Assembly (NCBI RefSeq): GCF_004027225.2
Contig: NC_044277.2
Span: 94,376,283-94,440,282, forward strand
DNA length: 64,000 nt
Direction of reading: 5' to 3'
Origin: Strigops habroptila
Taxonomy: Eukaryota > Chordata > Aves > Psittaciformes > Psittacidae
Shown here: piece by piece, positions 23,809 to 35,710 of the stretch
Layout of the letters: every line of letters starts with the position of its first letter
How positions within the stretch are numbered: the stretch's first letter is position 1
The notes under the pieces: model-generated
Database searches by the model: none
The model's input: the letters and a program-made list of their open reading frames with translations, nothing else
What the model was told of the DNA's origin: nothing
Program-made: the position numbers and the translations under genes

Positions 23809-26800
23809 TCCCCCTCCAGGCTGCCTTGATGCTTTTATTTTCCATTTGTTTCCAGTGTGCAGTGAATCAAAGGCAAAGGCACAGATGCAGAAACATCCCC
23901 TCCTCCCAAGCTGCCTATAAGCAGATTTAATTCCCAGTTTCTGCTGCAGCTTCAGCCTGCCATTTCCACATATGAGAGTTCTAATCATGCACGAGTGCAA
24001 GCAAACATCTCTTCACAAAAGCAGCAGCAGTGTGGGGAGGCTGCAACATCCTGACCAGCGGCCAGAAGACAGAGGTTTGGCAAGGGGAGAGCAGCAGCAG
24101 AACCTGCACACCAGGGAGGCTGTTCAGCCCTCAAGAGCATGAGATCCAAGGGAGGCAGCAAAAGGCTGCAAGTACCTTATTTGGATGCACTTTGCCAGCA
24201 GCTTTCTATCAAAGGGCTAATAGCATAATAATTTTGGTAAAATAAAGGAATTAGCACTTTGGCTCATTCAGCACTGACTGGTCAGCCTGCCATTACACAG
24301 CAGGCTGCCCTCTCAGCTCACTGCATGTTAGGGTTAGCGAGATAGTATGATGCTCCCCAAGCAGGTTTTGGAGGCACAGCCTCACTCCCTCCTCATCCCA
24401 CCACTTCCACAGCTGAGAATGGGGATCTCCACAGAGCATTACCCTGCACTGGTCATTTGGGGTTAATGCCTACACACCACTTACAGAAATGATGTTTGAG
24501 TTTTGCCAGGTCATCCCCACAGCACAATGTGTCCCTGAGGAATATCATTGCAAATGGGGAGACCCACATAGTCTCCTCCTATTTCCAATACTTCAAGATT
24601 GTGAGTGCTCCTTCTGGAGCCTTCTGATCTGTGGGCAAACAATCCATCCACACCCTGATTTTTATTCAGCTCTTATCTGGATGCGTGGCAGACCACACAG
24701 TGAGCGTTTCCTGCATTAGTTCACTTGATACACATTAAGCAGGGCAAAGCTCAGTTTTGCTGTCAAATAATTTACAGAGGGATTGGTATGAAAATAATCT
24801 CTGCATATTAACAGTAGGTCAGGCAAATACTTCTAACATCCATGCAGACAGAAGAGACAGCATCAAGTAACTTATTGTTTTGTCTAATCATTTGCAGCTG
24901 TTTTTTGAAGGCCCACTTTTTACATAATTTACCGCTCACGGGCTTTTGCAAATAAAGATGGGAGATCATTTCTAAACACTGCTAATAAGCCAGTCTGTTT
25001 AACAATGTACTAGATATGCTGCTCCAGCAATTTCAGCCTCAAGCTTTACAGCTTCAGGCTGTTGCCTAGCTAGAGACAGCCCACAGCCTGAGGCTAGGAG
25101 GATCTTTTCTTCAGTGGGAGAACACATGGAATGTCATCATTTCCCTGTGTCTGCCCACCTAATGACTTCAGTATCTGCTGCCCTTTCTCTCCCTGATGCC
25201 ATAAGGAACTTTAAGCCCTGACATTTCCTTCCTCAGCCTCCCTGTCTGTTTTGAGGAGAGCAGCGGGGGTGAGGTGAGAGGGATCCCTGTCCCATGCATG
25301 TCTTGGAGAGGGTGCAAAATGAGCCTGCCTGAAACAGTGACACAGGTGAGGCAGCTCTGCAGCCCAGACAGGAGAGAGATGAAGGGGGAGAGAGGCGAGC
25401 AGGAAGGAATATGCAGGAGAGAGCTGTATTTCAAGCATCAATATTGGTCATTGCCAATGAGTATCAGAAGAGACAGTGAGTGAAAGCACAGAAAACCTTG
25501 CTGCAGGTCTAAAACCTGTGACTAGAACAACACAAATACAGTGGCTGAAACCTTCGTGGAAGTAGACATTAAAAAAAAAAAAAAAAAACCACCAAAAAAA
25601 CCCCACACAAACACTAAACCAAAACAAATTAACTTTTAACATCAATGTTCTGTCCACCACAGATGGAGAAGCATGAGGACCTTATCATCGGACAAGTGCA
25701 TTGTTTCCAGTGTAAGAACACGCCTCGCCTAAAGATCACACAGAAGTTCACCTGCCTGAACCAATGACATAAACCAAAGGCCTCAGCTCAAAAGTAACTC
25801 CACAGCTGATAGCCAGCTGGTTTCCTCTCAGCAGATGCATTTATGACATCTGCGTTAAGAAGGCTCTGGCCCCTAGTTGTCTGGTATGCTGCCAAGCCTA
25901 TTCATACAGGTTGTCTGCAAGCAACCCAGCAGGCAGGCATACAGAAGGCAGTTCCCAAACCACTCTCCAAGAGCAGTGCAGATCAGGACAAAGAGTCCTC
26001 ACCTTCAAAACACTCAGCTGTGAATTACACATATGTGAGTTTGGAAGAACCCCAAAGCATACACCAAAGTATCTCCAGATCTGCTCTGCAAGGAGACTGC
26101 TGGCTGCATCTCCTGCATGTCATACCTGCATTCAAGGCATCAAAGAGTACAATCTGCATTCCACATGTAAGGGAATTAATATGGCACAGGCTCATTGATT
26201 ATAAGCAGAGGTGAGCAGGAAAAGGGGGCAAAGCTGCTGGGAGCACCATGTGCCAGGGGAATGAGCCATGGGTGGAGGGAGTGAATACCCAGGGAATCGC
26301 ATGCTGCTGAGCGCTTGACACCTACACCACTGCTTTTGGCACGGGAGCCCTGATAGGGAAGTGTTATGGGCAGTCCTTTTCATCTGCTGGTGGAAGGAAC
26401 AGGCTTCCAGAGAAGCAGGCATTTGTCAGAAAGCAGTGGCAAACACCTCAGGCATCAGCCAGGCACCTGCCCACCCCCAGAAGCCAAATTCGGGGCCCTC
26501 AGGAGTGCCGTGACTCTCCCTGCTGTGGAGCTGCAGAGGTACATCTGCCTGTGCATAGATGTTAGTAAGTGAAAAAAGCCTGGCACCAATATTAAGGCCT
26601 TTGAGATGAACTACCCATCCATCCCCAAAACCCCCCCTACTTCAGTTTGCCCACAGAAACTAACATTTGAGAAGGATCTGCCAGGGAAAGGCTCTGATTC
26701 CCATGAGCAGGTGCGGTGCTACTGCAGCAGATGGCTGCCTCCCTTCACACATAGGACCATCTGCAAGCATCCGATGTGCTTGAGGGAAAGGTCCCCAGCC

Positions 26801-28532
26801 AGAAGCACCTAAGAGATTTAGCTACCCTATCTTCCTTGTCCTGGGATATGATACTTGCAATCCTGTGGTTGGGATGCTTTCAACGATGAACCCTTTGGTC
26901 TTCTTGAACTTGGCCTTGTGTTGCATGAATAGGAGAAATAGCCTTCATCCACTTCTCTTTCTCTACCGTGGGAGACTACTTTTAAACAGTGGATGCAAAT
27001 TCTAACTCTTGGTTTACTAAGTAAACTCCTGTTTGGTGCTAACTCTGAGGGGGCAGTGGGAGCAATATGGGAAAGGCAGGGGAAGGTGTAAAGCTCAGGT
27101 TTCTCAGAGGACATCAGCCTTGCACCAACAATTTCTAAGGGAGAAATAACATGGCATATAGGCATTATTTTTGGCAATAGCTTTTCTCACAACTAAACCG
27201 GAAGAAGCAAACACAGCAGAGAAACAGGATACAGAGATGGTGTGCAGTAATAAGAACATGACAGTAAAGTATCTCTGAGGCAGAGGAACTTAAATCTCTA
27301 GTCAAATCAGAAGTCCTTCCCAACTAAGACAAACAGAAAAATCCACATATCACTGAGGTCTGAAGATACTTTCCTTCCTCAAAAGCAGGAGAAGCCACTC
27401 ACCCCTGTAAGCACAAAGGCAAAAGGATGGTACCCACCCCCTAAGAACTTGCTAATTAAATAGGAAAAACATTTTGGACAAAACTGAAGTATGGAACAAT
27501 ATAGAAAAAGTAAATGCTTTCAAAAGTGATTTTGCAGAGGGAGTTTGGATTTGATTTTACCTCCTGCACACATGTATCAGTGCCAGCACAAAGGCTAGGG
27601 TCCACAACATGAGAGTGAGCATCCAGGAAAACAATACTTACAGAAGAGAGGCCTGGTTTTTACAAAAAAAGGCATGGACGCTAATCACAGACTTCACAGC
27701 ATAAACCGTATGCATAAATCCTCTGCCTTTGAAAATCCATTAACCATAATCAGGAATCTACATGTTCTTGACATACAGAACTGTGAATAATTTTATAGAG
27801 AATTAGATTCCTTCTAGATTATACCAAACGAGATTTTGAAACCTTTCTAGGATTAGAAAGTAGAAGCTTTTACGAATAACACCTGTATTTTGAATAAATT
27901 TTGGTTCCACTCGGGACAAGGGAAAAGTACAACTGAATGAGAGATTCATTTATAAAATAGCAAATATTAGAGCTAAGTATCATCACAGTTAAAGGTGACT
28001 GCAAGTAAAATATGAACATTTAAAGGCATTCCTAGCAACCACATAGGTTATTGGAAGTCTGCCTGCTGTTTCCAAATACCTCTTTGTTTAAATCAGATGT
28101 TCCCAGAACTGTAGCTTGTACTAAAGACCTTCGAGAGTTTTGGTATCACATGCTGTAGTAAAAACTTGCACTTTCTTTCTTGAATTTTCCAAATCCTGTA
28201 CACTTATGACCAACATAGCTCCAAGTCAGTTCTAGGCTACTATTTCTGTTTTACTTCAGGGCTCCAAGCATTCTGAGCTTGGCTCAGCAAAGCACCAAAG
28301 TATACAATAACTTAAAAAGACATGTCACCCTTTTTATGAGGTTAGTTATGACTAGATATAGCTATATTTTCTTGTATAATTATAGCAAATTTCAGCTACA
28401 ATCAGTAATATTTTCTCCCATCACTAACAATATAACAAGTTTAGATTATAGCATATGCACATTATTTATGTGTGCAGTATGTGTGAACACACAGCAAATG
28501 CATTCAGTTACAGTGTTCACACACATGCCTGT

Positions 28533-28562
28533 AAGTTAATGCATACAAATATGCATTAACTT
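28533..28562. repeat. Perfect 13-bp inverted repeat
   Basis: AAGTTAATGCATA at 28533-28545 and TATGCATTAACTT at 28550-28562 are exact reverse complements separated by CAAA. Flanking CATGC (left) and GCATG (right) allow an imperfect extension of the stem. It lies in the region between NRSN1 and the last recognised DCDC2 exon. Confidence 0.95.
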
Positions 28563-29647
28563 GCATGATAATCTAAAAACAGTGGACAGCTTCATTGCCT
28601 ATTGCCATATATAAAGCACTTATTTTGATTAAAACTTAAATTGAAGGCTATTGGCCACCCAAAACCCCACATCCTTGACCTGCATCCCATTAAATCATTC
28701 TGATTGCTACTATTTAATAAATACACCCTTCCTCAAGAGACTTCATTTTATACTTGTATTTATTATCTAATGGTTATTTTAATGTACCTTTTGGATAATC
28801 AAAATACCCAAGCAACAATTCTTTCCCCATATTTTCAAGTAATCAGAATACTTACATGTACTCTTTTTCTTCTACACGCACATTTATTTTGCTTTACTCC
28901 AGATGAGACTGAGCGGGGATTATATTTTCTTTATTTTCACCTATTTCTTTCTGGAAACTATTTTGACTCTGATATGTTAAAGCACCAAAGCATTAGATAA
29001 AATTCAATGAAAACTGCAGTCCTAGGGGATTTAAGCATATGCTTTAGTGCTTTACTGAAATTAGGAATTTCAGCAGGGAGACATCTAGAAATTCTGGTAG
29101 TTTTCTCAAGTATTGCCAGTGAACAGATAAAACTCACATTACTTGCTGAGTACCAGCTAAACAGTATATACATAACAGTAATCCAGTCCTAACCTGAACT
29201 ATGACATTAAAACCCAGATTTGTAACTTAGATTTATAGCTATGTAACAGCTAAATTGTCAGCATATATCCTTTCTCAGCTGCAACATGAAAACTACCAAA
29301 TCTGATTTTTTCTTTTTAAAGTTCTAGTTATGAAAGAATCCTATCAGCTGCAAAATCACTAGGTTTACAAAGTCAGTCACCCAAAGATAGACTTAGCATC
29401 AAACAGGCCTTGATATTAGACAAAGCACAAGAATATCTGTGTAAAAGTTGTCTTTAATAGCAAATTATTTTTAAAAATAAAACCAAAACAAGAAAACAAG
29501 TCTTAAAAAAACCCTCAGAACTCTTGCATATAAGCTTAATAAAATAACATTATATAAGCTTAACAAAATAATGTATTTCTCATGTAAAACTGAGTTAAGG
29601 CATCACACACAGCAAAATGAAAAACTATTAGCAAGACCACCTGTATT

Positions 29648-31300
29648 TTAGAATCATAGAATGGTTTGGGTTGGAAAGGACCTTAAGATCATCTAGTTCC
29701 AACCCCCCTGCCATGGGCAGGGACACTACACATTAAGCCATGTCACCCAAGACTCCGTCCAGCCTCGCCTTGAACACTTCCAGGGATGGAGCATTCACAA
29801 TTTCTTTGGACAACCCACTCCAGTGCCTCACCACTCTCACAGTAAAGAACTTCTTCCTTATATCCAATCTAAACTTCCCCTGTTTAAGTTTAAACCCATT
29901 ACCCCTTTGTTCTATCACTACAGTCCCTGATGAAGAGTCCCTCTCCAGCATCCTTGTAGACCCCCTTCAGATACTGGAAAGCTGCTGTGAGGTCTCCATG
30001 CAGCTTCTCTTCTCCAGGCTGAACAGCCCCAATTTCCTCAGCCTGTCTTCATACGGGAGGTGCTCCAGCCCCCTGATCATCCTCGTGGCCCTCCTCTGGA
30101 CTCGCTCCAACAGCTCCATGTCCTTTTTATGTTGAGGATACCAGAACTGTACACAGTACTCCAAGTGGGGTCTCACGAGAGCAGAGTAGAGGGGCAGGAT
30201 CACCTCCTTCGACCTGCTGGTCACGCTTCTTTTGATGCAGCCCAGGACACAGTTGGTTTCTGGGCTGCGAGCGCACACTGAAGCCAGCTCATGTTCAGTT
30301 TCTCACCAACCAACACCCCCAAGTCCTTCTTTGCAGGGCTGCTCTGAATCTCTTCTCCGCCCAACCTGTAGCAGTGCCTGGGATTGCCCCAACCCAGGTG
30401 CAGGGCCTTGCACTTGGCTTGGTTAAACTTCATGAGGTTGGCATTGGCCCACCTCGCAAGCATGTCCAGACCCCCCTGGAAGGCATCCCTTCCCTCCAAT
30501 GTATCAACCAAACCACATAACAGTGTCGTCAGCAAACATGCTGATGGTGCACTCAAGCCCACTGTCCACGTCGCCGACAAAGATGTTGAACAAGATCAGT
30601 CCCACCACTGATCCCTGAGGGACACCACTCGTTACTGGTCTCCAGTTGGACATTGAGCTGTTGGCCACAACTCTTTGTGTGCGGCCATCCAGCCAGTTCT
30701 TTATCCACTGAGTGGTCCATCCATCAAATTGATATCTCTCCAGTTTAGAGACAAGGATGTCGTGTGGGACACTGTCAAACACTTTGCACAAGTCCAGGTA
30801 GATGACGTCAACTGCTTTGCCCCTATCCATCACTTCTGTAGCACCATCATAGAAGGCCTCCAGATTGGTCATACAGGATTTCCCCTTAGTGAAGCCATGT
30901 TGGCTGTCACCAACCACCTCATTGTTTTTCATGTGCCTTAACATGCTTTCCAGGAGAATCTGCTCCATGACCCTGCCAGGCACAGAGGTGAGACTGACTG
31001 GTCTGTACTTCCCTGGGTCTTCTATTTTCCCCTTCTTGAAAATGGGGGTTATATTTCCCTTTTTCCAGTCTCAGGAATTTCACCTGACTGCCAGGATTTT
31101 TCAAATATGATGGACAGTGGCTTAGCAACTTCATCTGCCAGCTCCTTCAGGACCCATGGATGGATTTCATCAGGTCCCATGGTCTTGTGCACATTCAGGT
31201 TCTTAAGATGACCTCGAACCTGATCCTCTCCTACAGTGGGCCTAAGGTCTTCATTCTCACAGTTTCTTCCTCCCTGAATCTGCCTAAGACTTCTTGCTTA
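29648..31300 (-). mobile_element. CR1 LINE, 1.65-kb 5'-truncated copy on the minus strand
   Basis: Read on the minus strand, it runs from the region between the endonuclease and the reverse transcriptase ([20 protein letters not shown], near 31.2 kb) through RT to the 3' UTR. It ends at 29648 in the reverse complement of a TTCTATGATTCTA terminus. The longest frame (30504-30983) holds [43 protein letters not shown] and FADDT. A one-base deletion just after FADDT (about 30517-30525) shifts the frame, and the C-terminal part continues in other frames at 30221-30580, 29967-30278 and 29733-29951. In-frame stops also break the part upstream of 30983. The copy cannot encode a working protein. The right boundary is approximate. 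Confidence 0.93.
30504..30983 (-). pseudogene. CR1 reverse transcriptase fragment with intact catalytic motif
   Basis: A 159-codon open frame from the LINE at 29648-31300. It contains the RT core in order: the HGFTKGKS motif, the motif A region [18 protein letters not shown], the TSGVPQGSV turn, and FADDT with both catalytic aspartates. It is not a host gene: the frame is lost immediately after FADDT, and the N-terminal endonuclease is absent. It is the longest RT core in the window that keeps the FADD dyad. Confidence 0.9.
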
Positions 31301-34300
31301 ATTTCTTTTTTAACATCAGCATTATTTGTTATGAATAAACTATTTTTTCTATATAAAAGAACCTGACACAAGATTCATGTTGTCAGTGTTGTAAAGATGA
31401 ATGATAAAATGGTTATATCTCTATGTCCAAGAAGTCTGATTTGCTGTTCCAAAGAAATACATCCTTTCTTTCTTACAAGAAAACAGACGGGAAAACATTT
31501 TAAAAGCTGAATAACACTCATAGGGATTTCATGTTGCCATGAAAGAAAACGATCCAATTATACTTCCCTAGAATTTAGTTTCAGCTTTTAAATTACTCTT
31601 ATTGATATCTGTAAGTCTTTTAAGCATGGAAAACACTGAACACTTGGGGAAAAGGGAAAAAATGACAGAAACAGACAGTTGACAGACAGAATAAATAGAA
31701 ACCAAAAGGAGAAAAGAATCATCATACAAATCCATCAGTTTCTTTAAAATATTTTTTCTAGGTACAACATTTTGAGGCAAATGTTCTCCAAATTAAGTAT
31801 CTCCCTCAGATATTTTTGGGTGTTGAATTAACTTCAAATTTTTGAAGATGAAGAACATCTCAGAGGCTGCTGAAGTCTTAATCTGCAATGACAACAAGTA
31901 GCATCCTGTATTTGCTACACCATTAACTGCTAGTGAAAAGCTCATTCAGAGTAATGTCAGTACAAGATTACTGTCTTTTGTCTTGATTCAGCAACACATT
32001 TAAGACCATGCTTACTCATAAGCATATGAGCTATTCAGCTTAAAGTGAGCAAAGATGCAGCATTAGCCATTTTCCTAGGTCAGCTTTGCACAGAAGGTTC
32101 AGCAGGTAAATTCTCCTAAGCTCCCTGAGGAGTCAGAGCTGCCTTCTCTGACTGGTTACGTATTGTTTGAGGGTTTTAAATGCTACTGCATGTTATTATT
32201 CCAGTGCAGGATTAACTACAAAGGTACCTAGGGGATTTCTGTTGTTTTTCCTCACTAGAACGTACAGTTATGTTATTCATTCTGGTTTTGGGTTTTTTTT
32301 GAGGGGGCGGGAAGGTTGGTTGGTTTTTACTTCTGCTTAACTTTAAATGTCTTCTTAAATCCCAGTGAAATCAAAGATATTTGAGCATGGGCTTAATTGC
32401 TGTATCAAACAACAGAAGCATACACACTTGCTCAAGAGTTTGGCTAAGCTTGGAGCTTATTTTGAACTGATCGCGAATGCAATATTCCCTCAGATCTTTC
32501 TCAGACAGTTCAACAAAGGAAACATGAACCACAGACAGTTCAGAGATGCCATAGGGCAAACTTTTCTAACCCTGTTCCTACAGTTTTTAACATTGCATTT
32601 TTTATACTTATATTGCCAATACTCAGAAACATGCTGAAGGACCTCTATGTATTTCTATTCCATTGGAAAAATATATTTAATAGTTAGTAGAAAAAGTGAA
32701 GATGCTTGTATGAATTTCAGTTATGATGAGTGGTTCTTCACATTCCTCAAAGTGCTTCAAGTTCAATTTGTTCATAAATGTAATTTTTGTCTTAATGGCA
32801 TGAAATCAACAAAAATGACATTTAGTTTCTCATAGTAATAATTTATCAGCATTAATGATACGGAAACTCACTATTTCTTTTGTATAATTAATGAAATTAT
32901 GCTCAGGGCTGTATTTCTATGAAATACAAATTATTCCCATTGCTAACAGAGAAACAATAAGAGTAACAGAATTGGTGTCATTAAGAGAACTAATACTGTG
33001 GATCAATGCCTTATTTACTAATGCAAATTAAGCCACAGCCTATAAGGAGCCAGTTTATTCCAAAAGATGATGACACACTTCCAACCATTAAGGCTACATA
33101 AAGGATTTATAAATGCAGCAATTATTGCCGATTTTTACAGAAAACTGGAGGGCTCATCCTAATGTGTTTCATATCTAAATGGCTCCACTGACAGGAATGG
33201 TCTCATGGTAATTTCAGTCTGAATTTAGGCCTATTCTTCTACTTGGGTTTTTTTTTCCCCATTAACAAATTAAGTTTCACACAGTACTGGATTACAAATC
33301 CATCCAAACTCAACTTTAAACTAATCTGCTAAGTACTCTTCCTCTACTTTTTTTTCCCCACTATGATAGCAAGTCGCTGTTTAGTAAATTGGTGCAGGAC
33401 AATCAACATTCATGCTATAAATGGGAACAAGCGGCAGTATTGTGGGCTGTCTACATATATTCATAGTGCTAAATAAGAGCTATTTATTTTAGAATGTAAA
33501 AACTAACAATTCTAATTAATGTATTAAAAATCCACTATTTAGTAACATTAGGACTGACACCTCATTATAGTACACCAATTTTTATGGCCTTACGTCCATT
33601 AAGTGAGGAACGTATTCTAATCATATCTTACTGTTATGCCTGGAAAACATATACATATGTGGAATTTTAAAGGAGAAACTACATATGTCCTCATTAAAAG
33701 TAAAAAATCTTCCTCTTTTCTGAACAAATGTGCAAAAAAGTTTTTATATTGAATTAGGATGGTGGTTTTTTCCTTTTTCTGCAACAGTGTCATTTTTATG
33801 GTTATTCTATTACTGCTAGCCATCTTATACCACAGAATAGTTAATTTATTTCTAACACTACTATACAGTACTCTTGTATTTCCCCCTTCAAACTGGAAAA
33901 TCTCACCCTGTAAAAATAATTCTATGTATGTTCTTCCAGTAGCTATTAATGTTTGTTTTCTAAATCAGTCCATATGGCATTACCATTTCAAGAGTCGGTA
34001 TGTGGGTACTATCTTCCCATTACAAGTTATCAATTACAAAAAATAACATGCTTTATATTTAAAGTATTATAATCTTTCATTTTTGCTCGTTACATTTTTT
34101 CTGTCTATGCAACTGTAGCATAGTCATTGCTCTGGTCTTTTTTTTTCACTTTCCTGTGGGCTGGTGATTGTCACCCTTGGAGTTGTGGATGTTTTTTCAA
34201 GATGGGAATCAGTCTAGAGAAAAAGGAAAGGTACTGTCAACTTCATGAGGTAACAAAGATTTCACTTCATTTCAATACAGTGCTAGCACCTAATACTAAA

Positions 34301-35191
34301 GTTTCCACAAGGTATTAATGTCAAAAAAAAAAAAAATTTCTAAGAGCGATCACATTAACATTTTTATTTACCTTACACTTGTATACCTTCCAAAGGAGAA
34401 ATTACTCAAATTAGAGGTTTCCCCCCAATTCTGTCATCAAACATCAGTTACCCACATATTCATTTAAAGTAAATGCTCACTCACTTTCTCCACCCACATA
34501 AATAACTTCAGCTTTTCTAAAAACAAACAAAAAAAATCAATATATTGAGCATTGATTAAAGTCAGGGCCCAAGAAAACGTCACACTACTCAGCTCTCTTA
34601 ATTGAAAAATGTTCTTGTATGTCATACAGAAACAGAAGAAAGCCCAGTTGCAAGGTGCAAGAAACCATTCCCAGTGTCACAAGGAGAGGAAGAGTCTGGT
34701 TTCAGCAGCCTATAGGCAGGAAATATGCAGCAAGTTGTTTTGCTTCTGATGCTCAAGAATCCCACTTTTCTGGATCTGGATCCTCCCCATCAAACAAAAT
34801 ACTTCATTCCCACATTCCATTTGCTGGTCAGTTCACGTGACAGTCAGGGCAGTTCACTTTATTTTTCTGGGCTGCATGCCTCCATCTAAGCCAACAGCAT
34901 GTTACCATATCTCCTAAATTAATAGGATATTTGCTTTTGAACCAACTAAAGCCCCTTGCTTTGAGGATCTTGTTCATCTCCACTGTCTTTTCCAAAGAAA
35001 AGGAGATGAAAATTCCACAAAGTAATGGCAAGAGCCTTTATGAAATGAAACTTCTGTGAATGTCAGCTCATCAAAATAATAAGGCACGGTGGTTTCATGA
35101 ACACACCCTTCTGCTCTGTCCTAAAGGACAATGTAGTGTGGAAATATACAGTGATCATGCTTTTTCTGGAAACTGCAAGAATTTTTCATTA

Positions 35192-35226
<35 letters not shown>

Positions 35227-35488
35227 CAGCATTCTCAGGAAAGCAAGAGATGCAGATTCATCAAATAGTGAGAAACATCTGCTTTCTCAGTTGGAGAGCA
35301 TATAATGTAATTACTGATGTAACTGATCTATACAGATAGAAAACAGCTTTTCCTCAAATTGAAGTTCTTGTAAATGGTCTCAGCAACTTACCAGGAGTGA
35401 GCTATTTAGAGACTAGCTGAGAAGCCTAAGGCTGAGATGAATGAAGATCAGCAACTTAAGAAAACAAACTGAAAGTATAAACATTCAC
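31301..35488. other. Sequence 3' of the last recognised DCDC2 exon
   Basis: AT-rich DNA, expected to be the last DCDC2 intron or 3' flank. No further exon could be identified, although the family normally ends in one more short exon. It contains T runs (28 T at 35195-35222) and a G-rich patch near 32305. Open frames up to 90 codons (32365-32637) have no recognisable content. Confidence 0.5.
35195..35222. repeat. T28 homopolymer
   Basis: An uninterrupted run of 28 T. On the minus strand this is an A run; no retroposon body is recognisable next to it. Confidence 0.95.
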
Positions 35489-35710
35489 CTGGTTCTGACT
35501 GTCAGAATCCTCTTCTGTTTCTTCTGCTTCATCTTTGTAATTCTCATTTAATTTCTTCTTGTTTTCTTCCATTTCACTTCTTTCTTTAGCAGTTTTCCCA
35601 CTTTCCTTTCCATTCACTTCTGGATATTCTTCTTCTCCTTTATATACCTCCTCTCCACAGTCATTTTCCTCTTCTGCATTTTCTTCTTCATCTACAGTTT
35701 CTGCTGGCCT
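35489..35710 (-). CDS. DCDC2: DCDC2 exon, acidic C-terminal region (74 codons)
   Basis: On the minus strand the exon follows the acceptor TTCATCAG and starts in phase 0 with RPAETVDEEENAEEEN, matching the RPAEIVDEEE block of mammalian DCDC2. It then runs through YPEVNGKESGKTAKERSE to EETEEDSDSQNQ, and ends before GTGAAT. The 222 bp are open in this frame and extremely rich in Glu, Asp, Lys and Asn, consistent with a disordered acidic tail after the two doublecortin domains. From memory the matching human exon is about a third longer, so the bird tail appears shortened. The frame is phase 0 at both ends, so another exon should follow. If it were read through, a stop would come after 10 further codons (GTG to TAA). 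The terminal exon was not found. Confidence 0.92.

Larger units (their letters stand above)
21511..29640. other. Convergent intergenic region between NRSN1 and DCDC2
   Basis: No exon of either gene could be recognised here. Open frames of up to about 150 codons are present (for example at 22173-22610, 23133-23585 and 26827-27177), but they lack domains, homologous motifs or splice context. The region holds the 60-bp tandem duplication at 23689 and the hairpin at 28533. An A run at 25570-25587 is followed by CA-rich sequence. The missing DCDC2 terminal exon and 3' UTR could lie here or further right. Confidence 0.5.

Noticed and set aside
30221-30611. + strand open frames across the minus-strand CR1
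   Set aside because: They are antisense shadows; the minus strand encodes recognisable reverse transcriptase.
34500-34760. Two candidate acceptors followed by short minus-strand frames, tested as the DCDC2 terminal exon
   Set aside because: In the required phase one stops after two codons and the other after ten, and neither resembles the family C-terminus.
35390-35475. Possible extra DCDC2 exon between a TTTCAG acceptor and a GTAAGT donor
   Set aside because: It would start only about 20 nt after the donor at 35488, too short for an intron, and it contains stops in the required frame.
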